Below are positions 44,001-52,212 of a DNA stretch of 64,000 bases, piece by piece. This DNA is from Pseudofrankia coriaricola (GTDB lineage Bacteria > Actinomycetota > Actinomycetes > Frankiales > Frankiaceae), in contig NZ_MBLO01000271.1 of NCBI RefSeq assembly GCF_001854805.1, positions 42,402 through 106,401 on the forward strand, read 5' to 3'. The translations under genes and the position numbers were made by a program. How positions within the stretch are numbered: position 1 is the first letter of the stretch; each line of letters begins with the position of its first letter. Below the pieces are notes generated by a model, which saw nothing but the letters and a program-made list of their open reading frames with translations, made no database searches and was not told where the DNA came from.

Positions 44001-46314
44001 GCCGGCAGCGGCCGGAGCTCAGCTCCCACAGGCGCAGCGTCCGGTCGGCGGCGCCGGACAGGGCGAAACGCCCGTCGGCGCTGACGGCGACCGATAACAC
44101 CCTGCCGGTGTGACCTTCGAGCACGCGCATACAGCGGCCCGTGTGCAGCTCCCACACGCGCAGCCGGTAGTCCATACCGCCGGAGACGGCGAAACGCCCG
44201 TCGGCGCTGGCGGCGACCGCATCCACGGCGCCTGTGTGGCCCTCGAACACCCGCACGCAGCGGCCCGTACGCAGCTCCCACAGCCGGACCTCGTTGTCCA
44301 GGGCACCGGACAGTCCCAGGCGCCCGTCCGCCGTTACGGCGACCGCCTCCACCTTGCCTCCGTGACCTGGCAGGGTGCGCAGGCAGGTGCCCGCGGCCAG
44401 ATCCCACAGCTGCAACATCCCGCCGCCGCCGCCGGTCAGGCCGAGACGTCCGTCCGGGCTGACGGCGGCCGAGTCGATGCCCCAGGAGTCCTCTTCGGTG
44501 TCGATGGTGTGCAGACAGGTGCCGGTGGCGAGGTCCCATACCCGAATCGGCGCTGGTTCCCGCCGGCTCTGCGGGCCGAACTCGGTCTGGTACGTCACGG
44601 AGGTCGCGTGCTGGCCGGACAGTACGACGCGCCCGTCAGCGCCGACGGCGACGGCCGACACGGGGTTGGAGTGTCCTTCGAGGGCGCGCAGGGAATCCCC
44701 CGTCGCCAGATCCCAGACACGTACCGTCTTTCCGTCACCGGACACGACGAACGGGCGCGGGCCCGCCGTGACGGCGAGGGCGGACACACCGTCGGCGTGG
44801 TCGATGGCCCGCAGGCAGCGGCCGGTGGTGCCTCCGGCGCGGGCTCGTTCCAGCAGGACGGGGATCTCCGGGTCGCCGGGAGTGTCCCGAGCCGCCTCCT
44901 CGAGGAGAGGACGCGCCGAGTCCGCGTCGTCGCGCTCGAGATGTACCTGCGCGAGCAGCCACCGGGCCAGGCGAGGGTCCTGCGCGGACGCCCTGGCCCC
45001 TTCCAGGCTGGCGACGAACGCGTCGTCGGGAAGCCGGCCGGACCGCCACTGGAACAGCCCGGAGTTGTAGGTCGCCTCCAGGTGCTCGGGGTCGGCGGCC
45101 AGGGCCTCGCCGAAGAGCCGTTCGGCCTCGTCGGCCCGGTCGAGGTCGAGCATGGACAGCGCGCGGTTGGTCAGTTCGTCCGCGCGCAGCGCCACCGCAC
45201 GAGGCACGGCGCGGGGGTAAACCTCGCCGGTCTCCTCCTGGTAGATACCGGCGATCTCGTCGGCGATCCCGGCCAGGCTGCCTGGCCGCTCGCCGGGCTC
45301 GTCCCGCAGGCAGCGGCTCAGAAGGTCGGCGAGCGGAGACGGCATGGGCGGCAGGCCGGCGCCCGCCGGGCCGCGGGTGCGGTAGTCGGCCAGCGCCGCG
45401 CCGGCGACCGGCCCGGCGCTCCAGGTGACCTCGCCGGTGAACATCTCCAGGACGGTGACCGCGAAGCTCCAGACGTCGCTGGGCGGCCCGGGCTGTCCGC
45501 CCGAGGCCTGTTCCGGTGACGCGTAGTGGTGTGACTTCCAGACCGCCGGGTCGGCCCTGTCCGGCTGCCGCCCGCCGGCCGCGCCGTGCGCCCGGGCGAG
45601 GCCGAAGTCGGTCACCTTCGCCGTGCCCTCGCTGTCGAGGAGGATGTTCGCCGGCTTGAGGTCCAGGTGGGCTACGCCCCGCCCGTGGGCGTAGTCGACC
45701 GCCCAGGCCGTCTGGACCGCGAGGTCGAGGATCCGGCGGAGCGCCTCGCCGGGCCCGCCCGCGTAGAGCGAGCGGTGGTCGATCCAGTCGCGCAGGCTCC
45801 CGCCGTCGACGTACTCGGCGAACACCCGCGGGATACCGCCGAGGGTACGGACGTAGTGGCAGGCGCACAGGTGCGGGTGCACGCCGAGGCCCACCCAGGT
45901 CTCCGCCTCGCGGACGAAACGCTCCTGGTCAGCGCCGTCGGCGAACAGCTCCGGCCGGGGGCTCTTCACCGCCAGGTCCACGTTCCAGCCCAGGTGGCGC
46001 ACCCGGTAGACGAGGCCCATTCCGCCGGAGGTGAAGACCTGCCGCACGTGGTACAGGCCGAGCACCCGCTCCCCGACCCTCCAGTCCGTGGACACGTCAG
46101 CCGCGTCCGCGGCGAGCGGTGATGACGGCCGCGGCGCCGACGTGGGTGCCGCGGCTGTGGTCACGGGGGCAGTCACGGCGGGGGCAACGGGGGCGGTGGT
46201 CCAGGTGACGGTGGCGCCAGGAGGCCGCGCCGGGGACGGCGGGGCGGGCGCGCGCCGGCGCTCCGCGCCCTCGTCGCCGTCTTCGCTCTTCTGGCGGCGC
46301 GGCCATCTCACCAT
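41074..46314 (-). CDS. Ser/Thr protein kinase with TPR and three WD40 propellers
   Basis: A 1746-aa cytoplasmic signalling protein. The kinase domain is at ~77-360: Gly loop TSGGMGLVYRV, Lys in VDLAVKSPRP, catalytic loop HLDLKPANILL (~220; Leu replaces the Arg of HRD) and VTDFGLA. A TPR-like stretch follows (~375-490). WD40 repeats fall into three sets of about seven: ~500-815, ~890-1200 and ~1360-1680. Each set repeats a GHT--V-AVAVSPDGR--LSGG-D--VRVWEL pattern. Sets two and three are each preceded by a helical linker (RRIREIPEYERDPRVLDAWRRMALFSAR; LLSRARQVPGRAGDPRLLEAWRDLSRFSVR, in segments) and followed by LQHAGYGWLRPAGV or LQHSGLGWLRPAGV, so a whole module was duplicated. No transmembrane helix. 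The ATG is at 46314. Confidence 0.92.
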   Translation of the reverse strand: MVRWPRRQKSEDGDEGAERRRAPAPPSPARPPGATVTWTTAPVAPAVTAPVTTAAAPTSAPRPSSPLAADAADVSTDWRVGERVLGLYHVRQVFTSGGMGLVYRVRHLGWNVDLAVKSPRPELFADGADQERFVREAETWVGLGVHPHLCACHYVRTLGGIPRVFAEYVDGGSLRDWIDHRSLYAGGPGEALRRILDLAVQTAWAVDYAHGRGVAHLDLKPANILLDSEGTAKVTDFGLARAHGAAGGRQPDRADPAVWKSHHYASPEQASGGQPGPPSDVWSFAVTVLEMFTGEVTWSAGPVAGAALADYRTRGPAGAGLPPMPSPLADLLSRCLRDEPGERPGSLAGIADEIAGIYQEETGEVYPRAVPRAVALRADELTNRALSMLDLDRADEAERLFGEALAADPEHLEATYNSGLFQWRSGRLPDDAFVASLEGARASAQDPRLARWLLAQVHLERDDADSARPLLEEAARDTPGDPEIPVLLERARAGGTTGRCLRAIDHADGVSALAVTAGPRPFVVSGDGKTVRVWDLATGDSLRALEGHSNPVSAVAVGADGRVVLSGQHATSVTYQTEFGPQSRREPAPIRVWDLATGTCLHTIDTEEDSWGIDSAAVSPDGRLGLTGGGGGMLQLWDLAAGTCLRTLPGHGGKVEAVAVTADGRLGLSGALDNEVRLWELRTGRCVRVFEGHTGAVDAVAASADGRFAVSGGMDYRLRVWELHTGRCMRVLEGHTGRVLSVAVSADGRFALSGAADRTLRLWELSSGRCRRTFAEHTGDVMAVALAADGHLAVSCAGDKSVRVWELPDLDSYACAFQPCRPRSHAELARHEAELDRLLSDAARPVEEGHFPTALALLRRIREIPEYERDPRVLDAWRRMALFSARTGVRGTWKARVLEGHTSGVQAVSLSPDGRLVVTGGDETIRVWELDTGRLVQTLTAPTSVEAVGLSPDGRLVVTGGGGNKVRVWELATGREVHTLRGHTGPANSVAVSPDGRFVVSAGDSTVRVWELATGRRVHVLRGGGERVESVAVAPDGRVAVSAGGGETVWVWDLVTGNCLRTIRVGERFSATVVSSALSPDGRLFVTGDAGATLRVLELATDQLLHPPRRGGARSVALSPDGRFALVGSDSSNGDPTARIRELATDRDIHTIQGPSGGMASLAMSLDGRYLVAGGEDGTVWIWETDWELEAVEPADWDDGAAPYLDAFLALHTSRPPDRPAWDEGDFDGLIRRLQHAGYGWLRPAGVRAELDRRAQDAELAASAASAADVTASGTEPAATPLGADEESGGQAAALEIEDEAQLAGVLAAVRQAIDDGRFPAARSLLSRARQVPGRAGDPRLLEAWRDLSRFSVRIGLRSAWQSRVLSGHTREVLAVAVSPDGRLAVSGSQDRSVRVWELATGRCLHTLAGHTNAVTAVAVSPDGRLALSGGDDAAVRVWELATGRLVRTLTGPTDRVRAVAVSPDGRSALSGGLDKEIRLWDLATGRLKRTVEGHAGTVTSIAISADGRLALSGSWDLTVGVWFIPDGFNVYPVSVLEDPDDFSDLRARVEEHMVQSVALTADGQFALTGHGLHHLGRKGAVRLWDMDEERCVRVLSGHTKAVLSVAVSPDGRFGFSGGDDGAVRVWELATGRVVHTARNQADSVASLALAPDGNSLLFAGDDGTLRVWDLDWDLEAREPADWDEDADLYLRAFLVRHGGDLMTSRASWTESDFDGLMRQLQHSGLGWLRPAGVQRELERRVRGAT

Positions 46315-47401
46315 TCCGGAATCACCCTCTCGGTGGCGCGCGGGAACCTGGCGGGCCAGGCGGGGAACTGATGCGGGTCAACCCGGAAAGGGGAACGTCG
46401 TGGAACCGCTTTCCGCTGGCGTTCCCCAGGGTGCCGGCACGGGACACCGGTCAGGACGGGCATGGCCACCTTCCGTGGATATCCGGCCGGCGGGCCTGGC
46501 CCGCCGCCGTCGTGGTGATGGATGGTGTTGACGCTCGGGTCATACGGTCCTGCCGGGCCGGTCCCACGCCGCCGGAATGTCGGCGATCCGGCTGCCGGCG
46601 AACGTGGGAACGCGCCGCGCGGTCAGTAGAACCGAAAGAGGGTGCCGTGTCAGCGGGCCTCCTCCAGCGCACGGCGGAGCTCGGCGGCGGTAGAGAACCC
46701 GATGGATGGAGGGATGGTCGCGCGGCGCCTGGTCGATGACCTGGGGAGTTTCCCGGCAACCGCGGGGTCGCGGTGGCGGCATCACGCTCTCCGCCGTCCC
46801 CGCCGTCTCCGCCATCCCAACGTCTCGCCGTCTCGCCGTCTCCGAGCCCGCGGTCGGTAGCCCTATCCCGCGAGCCGGTGAACATGAATACGGCCGCCGG
46901 CATACGGCGAGGACAGGTGGCGGTCGGTCAAGCCTTTCGGCTGACGTGTGGAACCGGAGTTCGCGACGTGGTTCGGCTTGACGCCGTGGACACCGTCGCG
47001 GTCTGCCAGTACGACCTCAACCGCCCGGTGGGCAGCCCCGGGCTCCTGAAGGACAGGTGGGGCGACACCGGGATCGTCCATACGGCTGGTGGCGGGCGGC
47101 TCGTCACACGAGGCCTACGTCTACTACGACTGGTGCTTCGGCAACGGTATTGATGACGGAAGATGCCGTTGAGGCGGCGAGGGCGGGCGGCACTCCGCTG
47201 CGAGCCGAGCTCGCGGACAGGCTCCGATCGCGTCTCCAGGTGACGCTCGTCCCCGACCGCTGACCCGATCCGGCTCGTCCGCGGGCCAAGGACCATCAAA
47301 CAGCGCTTGCGGTAACCGAGGCCATGACCGACCCCGACCCATCCCAGCCAGCTGACGCCCCCTTCCTCCTGCCCCACCGCCCGCCTGCTCCACCGCCCGC
47401 G
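46315..47401. other. 1.1 kb without recognisable gene
   Basis: Between the kinase and the prolyl oligopeptidase. The plus frame 46863-47153 gives a partly protein-like stretch (AFRLTCGTGVRDVVRLDAVDTVAVC, in segments), and another frame at 47133-47263 reads EDAVEAARAGGTPLRAELADRL, suggesting decayed coding DNA. On the minus strand at about 46640-46700, FSTAAELRRALEEA could be a C-terminal remnant. None is assigned. A CGTCTCGC repeat occurs at 46819-46845. Confidence 0.4.
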
Positions 47402-49426
47402 TTATCCGACCGCGGCCGCGCCGGTACCGAGGGTGCGCCAGAGGAACTCGTAGGTCAGGGCTGACTTGTGGGCCAGTTGTCCGTTGTCGGCGGCGCCGCC
47501 GTGGCCACCTTCGATGTTTTCGTAGTAACGGACGTCGTGGCCGAGCTCGCGGAGACTCGCGACCATTTTGCGGGCGTGCCCGGGGTGGACGCGGTCGTCC
47601 CGGGTCGACGTGGTGATGAGCGTCGGCGGATAGCGGCGGTCGGGGTGGACGTTCTGGTACGGCGAGTATTCCCTGATGAACGCCCAGTCGGCGGGATCGT
47701 CGGGGTCGCCGTACTCGGCCACCCACGAGGCTCCGGCGAGCAGCTGGTGGTAGCGGCGCATGTCGAGCAGCGGCACCGAGCAGACGACGGCTCCGAACAG
47801 CTCCGGATAGCGGGTCAGCATGACGCCCATGAGCAGGCCGCCGTTGGAGCCGCCCTCAATGCCGAGCTGGGCCGGCGTCGTGACCCCTGTACGGACGAGG
47901 TCTCGGGCCACGGCGGCGAAATCCTCGTAGACGCGCATCCTGTTCTCCCGGACAACCGACTGATGCCAGTCGGGGCCGTACTCTCCGCCGCCGCGTATGT
48001 TGGCGACGACGTAGGTGCCGCCGCGCGCCAGCCAGGCGCGGCCGACAGTGCCGCTGTAGCTTGGGGTGAGCGAGACCTCGAAGCCGCCGTACCCGTAGAG
48101 CAGCGTCGGCCCGGGTTTCCCGGTGCCGACGACGAAATACGGGATGCGGGTGCCGTCGTCGGAAACAGCGAAATGTTGGCTGACGGTGTGGCCCTCGGTC
48201 GGGAAGAACTCCGGTGCCTGCTTGATGATCTCTGGCTCGGCGCCAATATCGCCACGGTAGAGAGTCGCCGGCTGGGTGTAGCCGCTGACGTTGAGGAAGT
48301 ACTCGTCGTCGACGTCGGGATTCGTGTCGCAGATGTAGGCCGAGCCGGTGTCCGGGAGGTCGGCCAGCGGCGCCGGCGCCCAGCCCTCGACTGTCGGAGT
48401 GAGCACGGTGAACCTGCTGTTCACGTCCCGCAGCGTGGCGACGATCAGATGGTTGCGGGTCCACGCGTGGTAGTCGAGCGAGGTGTGCTCTTCCGGTTCG
48501 AAGAGCACCGCGAGCTCACGTCGTCCTTCGAGGAACGCGTCGAAGTCGGCCGCGAGCAGTGCGCCCGCCGGATAGGCGTTCTCGTCTACGGCCCATTCCG
48601 ACCGGGTGGCGATGAGCAGCCAGTCCCGGTGGATCGAGGTGTGCGCGTCGTCCGGAACGTCGATGCGGACCAGCCCGGTCGGGGTACGCAGGTACAACTC
48701 GGTGCGGTAGAAGTCGACGCTTCGGTGGACGAAGTCGCGCACGAAACCCTCGGTCGGGTCGTGGGAGGCGCCGACCGAGACGTCATCCGGCTCGCCCTCG
48801 AAGACCGTGACGGCATCGTCAAGCGGCGTGCCGCGCCGCCATTCCTTGACCACACGCGGGTAGCCGGACGCGGTCAACGAGCCTTCGCCGAAGTCGGTAC
48901 CGACGTAGACCCGGTCCTCGTCGATCCAGCTGACCGTACTTTTGGCCTCGGGCAGGACGAAGCCGTCGTCCACGAAGGACTTGGCGATCAGGTCGAACTC
49001 GCGGACGACGCTGGCATCCGCGCCGCCACGGGACAACTGGACCAGGGCCAGCCGATGGTCGGGTCGCAGCACCCGCGCGCCGTGCCACACCCAGTTCTCG
49101 CCCTCGCTGTCGGCGAGCGCGTCGACGTCGAGCACGATCTCCCAGTCCGGGGCGGCGTCGCGATAGGACGCCAGCGAGGTGCGCCGCCACAGGCCACGCG
49201 GATGAGCCGCGTCGCGCCAGAAGTTGTAGAGGTACTCACCCCTCGTGACCGGATAGGGAATCCGGTCATCCGCGTCGAGCACCTCGCGGATCTCCGCGCG
49301 CAGCGCGGCGAACCCGGCGGACTGGGTGAGCTCGGCGAACGTCTCGGCGTTGCGCTCGCGCACCCAGGCGAGCGCGGCCTCCCCGGCGACGTCCTCGAGC
49401 CAACGGTACGGATCATCGTCGGCCAC
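47402..49426 (-). CDS. Prolyl oligopeptidase family serine peptidase (S9A)
   Basis: A 674-aa cytosolic peptidase cleaving after proline in short peptides. The N-terminal part begins PYRWLEDVAGEAALAWVRERN (in segments), typical of the family, followed by the seven-bladed beta-propeller (~70-390). The C-terminal alpha/beta-hydrolase domain has the nucleophile Ser in EGGSNGGLLMG (~520), Asp in STRDDRVHP (~612) and His in EGGHGGAAD (~642). IRGGGEYGPDWHQ is also conserved. Length is normal for S9A (about 700 aa). The GTG start at 49426 has GAGGG almost adjacent, so the start is slightly uncertain. No operon partner. Confidence 0.92.
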   Translation of the reverse strand: MADDDPYRWLEDVAGEAALAWVRERNAETFAELTQSAGFAALRAEIREVLDADDRIPYPVTRGEYLYNFWRDAAHPRGLWRRTSLASYRDAAPDWEIVLDVDALADSEGENWVWHGARVLRPDHRLALVQLSRGGADASVVREFDLIAKSFVDDGFVLPEAKSTVSWIDEDRVYVGTDFGEGSLTASGYPRVVKEWRRGTPLDDAVTVFEGEPDDVSVGASHDPTEGFVRDFVHRSVDFYRTELYLRTPTGLVRIDVPDDAHTSIHRDWLLIATRSEWAVDENAYPAGALLAADFDAFLEGRRELAVLFEPEEHTSLDYHAWTRNHLIVATLRDVNSRFTVLTPTVEGWAPAPLADLPDTGSAYICDTNPDVDDEYFLNVSGYTQPATLYRGDIGAEPEIIKQAPEFFPTEGHTVSQHFAVSDDGTRIPYFVVGTGKPGPTLLYGYGGFEVSLTPSYSGTVGRAWLARGGTYVVANIRGGGEYGPDWHQSVVRENRMRVYEDFAAVARDLVRTGVTTPAQLGIEGGSNGGLLMGVMLTRYPELFGAVVCSVPLLDMRRYHQLLAGASWVAEYGDPDDPADWAFIREYSPYQNVHPDRRYPPTLITTSTRDDRVHPGHARKMVASLRELGHDVRYYENIEGGHGGAADNGQLAHKSALTYEFLWRTLGTGAAAVG

Positions 49427-49549
49427 CCCTCAAGTCTGCCCGACATCGGACGCCGATTCCGACATGTCCCGTCAGCTACGGCCTCGGCCACGTGAACAAC
49501 AGCGACGGCCGAGGCACCGGCCTGCTCCACGACCGCCCCGCGGGGAGGC

Positions 49550-49800
49550 GGGCCCTCGGGGCGCACCCCTACCTCGTCACCCCCGAGCACACCAGCCGCA
49601 TCCGAGAGGCCTGGGCGCCCAGGCGCTCGTGCTGCCCGAGCAGACCGTCTTTCTGTGCGCCGACGCCGACGAGGCGCACACGATCGGCGGCGCATGGCTC
49701 CGGGGCTACCTGAGCCTGCCGAAATACGCCAACAGCCTGCTGCGGCTCGGTTTCTCGGCCCGGCACCCGCGCCTGGGATGGGTTCCGGTGACGGCTCTGC
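49550..49800 (+). pseudogene. C-terminal remnant of an LLM-class F420 oxidoreductase
   Basis: One frame reads RRALGAHPYLVTPEHTSRIREA and a second continues QALVLPEQTVFLCADADEA, then GYLSLPKYANSLLRLGF. Both are conserved in the last third of F420-dependent luciferase-like oxidoreductases. A shift of frame near 49618 separates them. The TIM-barrel N-terminus is absent. Confidence 0.7.
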
Positions 49801-49866
49801 CGAGGAACGGGCCGCGCCGGGGCGTGAGGGCCCCGGCGAACCACGGGAACGGGCTGGTCGGGGCTG

Positions 49867-50310
49867 TCAGTAGCGGCGGTACGGGAGGAACTTTCCGCTC
49901 ATCGTGATGTTCACCCTGTCGCCGGCCGGGTCGGGCTCGCGCTCGATGTTCATCCTGAAGTCGATCGCGCTCATGATGCCGTCGCCGAACTCCTCCTGGA
50001 TCAGCTCCTTGAAGGTCGTCCCGTACACCGAGACCAGCTCGTAGAAACGGTAGATCAGCGGGTCGGTCGGGACGGCCGTCGGCAGCGAGCCCCGGTAGGG
50101 CGGCTCGGTGAGGAGCGCGGCCGCCTCGGCCGGCAGCTCAAGCAGCTCCACGAGCGTGGCCGCCTCCGACTCGTCGAACGACATCTGGCCCAGGCAGCCG
50201 GCGGTGACCCACTCCTTGCTCCGGCCCACCGCCTCGGCGACCGACGCCCAGCTCAGCCCCTTGCTCCGCCGACTGGTGACGATCAGCTCAGTCAGTTCGG
50301 ACCGATCCAC
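49867..50310 (-). CDS. cynS: Cyanate hydratase (cyanase)
   Basis: A 147-aa enzyme converting cyanate and bicarbonate to ammonia and CO2, for detoxification and nitrogen supply. The N-terminal helical domain (~5-75) includes GLSWASVAEAVGRSKEWVTA and LGQMSF. The C-terminal catalytic domain contains the active-site Arg and Glu in PLIYRFYELV and the Ser in GDGIMSAIDF, and ends in KFLPYRRY. All catalytic residues are present. The start is the GTG at 50310, with GGGAGG 6 nt upstream; the longer open frame to 50619 crosses a terminator and overlaps the MFS gene. No cynT or cynR neighbour. Confidence 0.93.
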   Translation of the reverse strand: MDRSELTELIVTSRRSKGLSWASVAEAVGRSKEWVTAGCLGQMSFDESEAATLVELLELPAEAAALLTEPPYRGSLPTAVPTDPLIYRFYELVSVYGTTFKELIQEEFGDGIMSAIDFRMNIEREPDPAGDRVNITMSGKFLPYRRY

Positions 50311-50431
50311 GCGGGGCCTCCCAGGGGCGGAGCGATGGGCACCGGCCGGCGTCGGAGTCGGAGTCGGCCAGGCCCCAGTGTCCCCGACGCACCGTCTGTC
50401 CCGGAACCCGCTCATGCGGAACTGTGGCGAG

Positions 50432-50456
50432 GGCACCCCTGTGTTACAGGGGTGCC
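50432..50456 (-). terminator. Hairpin terminator after the MFS exporter gene
   Basis: GGCACCCCTGT (50432-50442), loop GTT, then ACAGGGGTGCC (50446-50456), a perfect 11-bp stem. It lies 32 nt beyond the exporter stop and upstream of cynS, separating the two same-strand genes. Confidence 0.75.
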
Positions 50457-50488
50457 TGAGCCAACCAGATCGTTTTTTGCACGACGAC

Positions 50489-52087
50489 CTAGTGCACGAC
50501 GACGGTGGTGCCGTCGCTGTGGCTTCCTCGTTGAACCAGGAGGGCCAACGCCGCCGCGACGAGTGTCGCGACGCCCGCGACGACCAGTGACGTGTGCAGA
50601 CCGGCCATGAATGCCTCATGGCTGCCGGCGGTCACGGCGGTCTGCACCGATTCCGGCACGCCGGTCACCCGGGGCGCGACTCCCTGGCTGATGAGCTCGT
50701 TCGAGCCGGTCAGGCCGTTCGCGACGTCGGCGGGAGCGCCGGCGCCGGTCAGCTTGTCGATCAGGACCGATCCCACGCTGCTGCTGAGGATCGAGCCCAG
50801 CACGGCGGTGCCGATGACCCCGCCCAGCTGCAGTGCCGTGGTCTGCAGGCCACCGGCGACCCCGGCGTCGTCCACCGGCGCGTTGCCGATGATCGCCTCC
50901 GCGCTCGCCGTGATGACCAGCCCCATCCCGATGCCGAGCATGAGCAGTGACGGCCACAACGCGCCGAAGCCGGAGTCGGTCTCGAGCCTGGTCAGGAGGA
51001 GCAACGCCACCCCGGACAGGACGAGCCCGACCACCATCGGCGGGCGGGGCCCGAAGCGTTCGGTGACCTGGCCGGAGATCGGCCCCATGACCATCATGGC
51101 CAGGGTCAGCGGCAGGATGTGTACGCCGGTCCCGATGGGCGAGACACCCTGGACGTTCTGCAGGAACAGCGTGACGAAGAACAGCACGCCGAACAGCGCG
51201 AAGAAGTTGATGACGAGAACCGCGCTGCCCACCGAGATCGACCGGTTGGTGAACAGCCGCATCGGCAGTAGCGGAGCGGACACCCGGGTTTCGATCACCA
51301 CGAACAGCGCCAGGACGGCCAGGCCACCGAAGACGAAGGCAAGGGTCTTCGCGTCCGTCCACCCCCAGCTGGACGCCTTAATCAGACCGAAGATGACGCC
51401 GAACAGGCCGCCGGACAGGCTGAGGATGCCGGGAAGGTCGTGGCGCTGCGCCGCGCTCTCGCTCTGGGACTCGCGCAGCACCGCCAGGCCCACGCCGAGC
51501 GCGAGCGCCCCCATCGGCACGTTGATGTAGAAGACCGACTCCCAGCTCACGTGCTCCACCAGCAGGCCCCCGATGATCGGTCCGCCGGCGATCGAGACGG
51601 CCGATGCGCCGCTCCAGATCCCGATCGCCCGGTTGAGGGCCTTGGGCGGGAAAGCGCCGGCCAGGATGGCGAGGGTGTTCGGCATCAGCAGGGCGCCGAA
51701 CGCGCCCTGGACCGCCCGGAACGCGATGATCCCGACGATGTTGCCGACCAGGCCGATCGCCAGTGATGAGAGGCCGAACCCCACCACGCCGATGAGGAAC
51801 ACCCGCTTGCGGCCGTATCGGTCGCCGAGCTTCCCTCCGAAGATCAGCAGCGCCGCCAGGGCCAGCAGGTAGGAGTTGGTGATCCACTGCAGGTCGGCCA
51901 ACGAGGCGTTGAGGTCCTCGGCGATCCGCGGGTTCGCGATCGACACGACCGTCCCGTCCAGGCCGACCATGATGACGCCGAGGGCGACGCTCACCAGGGC
52001 CCACCAGGGATTACCTCGCCGGCCAGTCGCGCCTGTCGCCGAGGCGGAGCGAGTCCGCTGATCGTCGGCGACGACGTGCTGTGACAT
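50489..52087 (-). CDS. MFS multidrug exporter, DHA2 (EmrB/QacA) family
   Basis: A 532-aa drug:proton antiporter with about 14 predicted helices. Motifs: GVIMVGLDGTVVSIA with the acidic residue in helix 1, the loop motif GGKLGDRYGRKRVF (motif A), FRAVQGAFGALLMPN (motif B) and ASAVSIAGGPIIGGLL (motif C of antiporters). The start is taken as the ATG at 52087, with AAGGG about 9 nt upstream; an ATG at 52096 is possible. It is transcribed divergently from a TetR gene, and the shared 125-bp gap carries two copies of a CTCCAGATA-containing operator. Export substrate unknown. Confidence 0.9.
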   Translation of the reverse strand: MSQHVVADDQRTRSASATGATGRRGNPWWALVSVALGVIMVGLDGTVVSIANPRIAEDLNASLADLQWITNSYLLALAALLIFGGKLGDRYGRKRVFLIGVVGFGLSSLAIGLVGNIVGIIAFRAVQGAFGALLMPNTLAILAGAFPPKALNRAIGIWSGASAVSIAGGPIIGGLLVEHVSWESVFYINVPMGALALGVGLAVLRESQSESAAQRHDLPGILSLSGGLFGVIFGLIKASSWGWTDAKTLAFVFGGLAVLALFVVIETRVSAPLLPMRLFTNRSISVGSAVLVINFFALFGVLFFVTLFLQNVQGVSPIGTGVHILPLTLAMMVMGPISGQVTERFGPRPPMVVGLVLSGVALLLLTRLETDSGFGALWPSLLMLGIGMGLVITASAEAIIGNAPVDDAGVAGGLQTTALQLGGVIGTAVLGSILSSSVGSVLIDKLTGAGAPADVANGLTGSNELISQGVAPRVTGVPESVQTAVTAGSHEAFMAGLHTSLVVAGVATLVAAALALLVQRGSHSDGTTVVVH

Positions 52088-52137
52088 GGCGGCCATCCCT
52101 TCGTCGAGCACGCGGCCGTCGTGAGGCGCGCCACAAA

Positions 52138-52158
52138 TGGAGGAGATCTCTCCAGATA
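52138..52158. promoter_or_regulatory. Operator 1 in the TetR/MFS intergenic region
   Basis: TGGAGGAGATCTCTCCAGATA, an imperfect palindrome centred on GAGATCTC. Its right part CTCCAGATA recurs at 52186, 36 bp away. Confidence 0.55.
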
Positions 52159-52174
52159 ACCCTAGCAGGGTAAA

Positions 52175-52194
52175 CGGAGGGTCACCTCCAGATA
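52175..52194. promoter_or_regulatory. Operator 2 in the TetR/MFS intergenic region
   Basis: CGGAGGGTCACCTCCAGATA contains GGAGG-GTCA-CCTCC and shares CTCCAGATA with operator 1. It is 19 bp before the TetR ATG, suited to autorepression. Confidence 0.6.
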
Positions 52195-52212
52195 GAAAGG
52201 TAGGCTCGTCAC

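Noticed and set aside
42208..45519. Long plus-strand frames opposite the WD40 kinase
   Set aside because: Periodic only because they mirror WD40 repeats; no independent start or motif.
47468..49495. A 675-codon plus-strand frame
   Set aside because: Exact antisense of the prolyl oligopeptidase gene, whose catalytic triad is intact.
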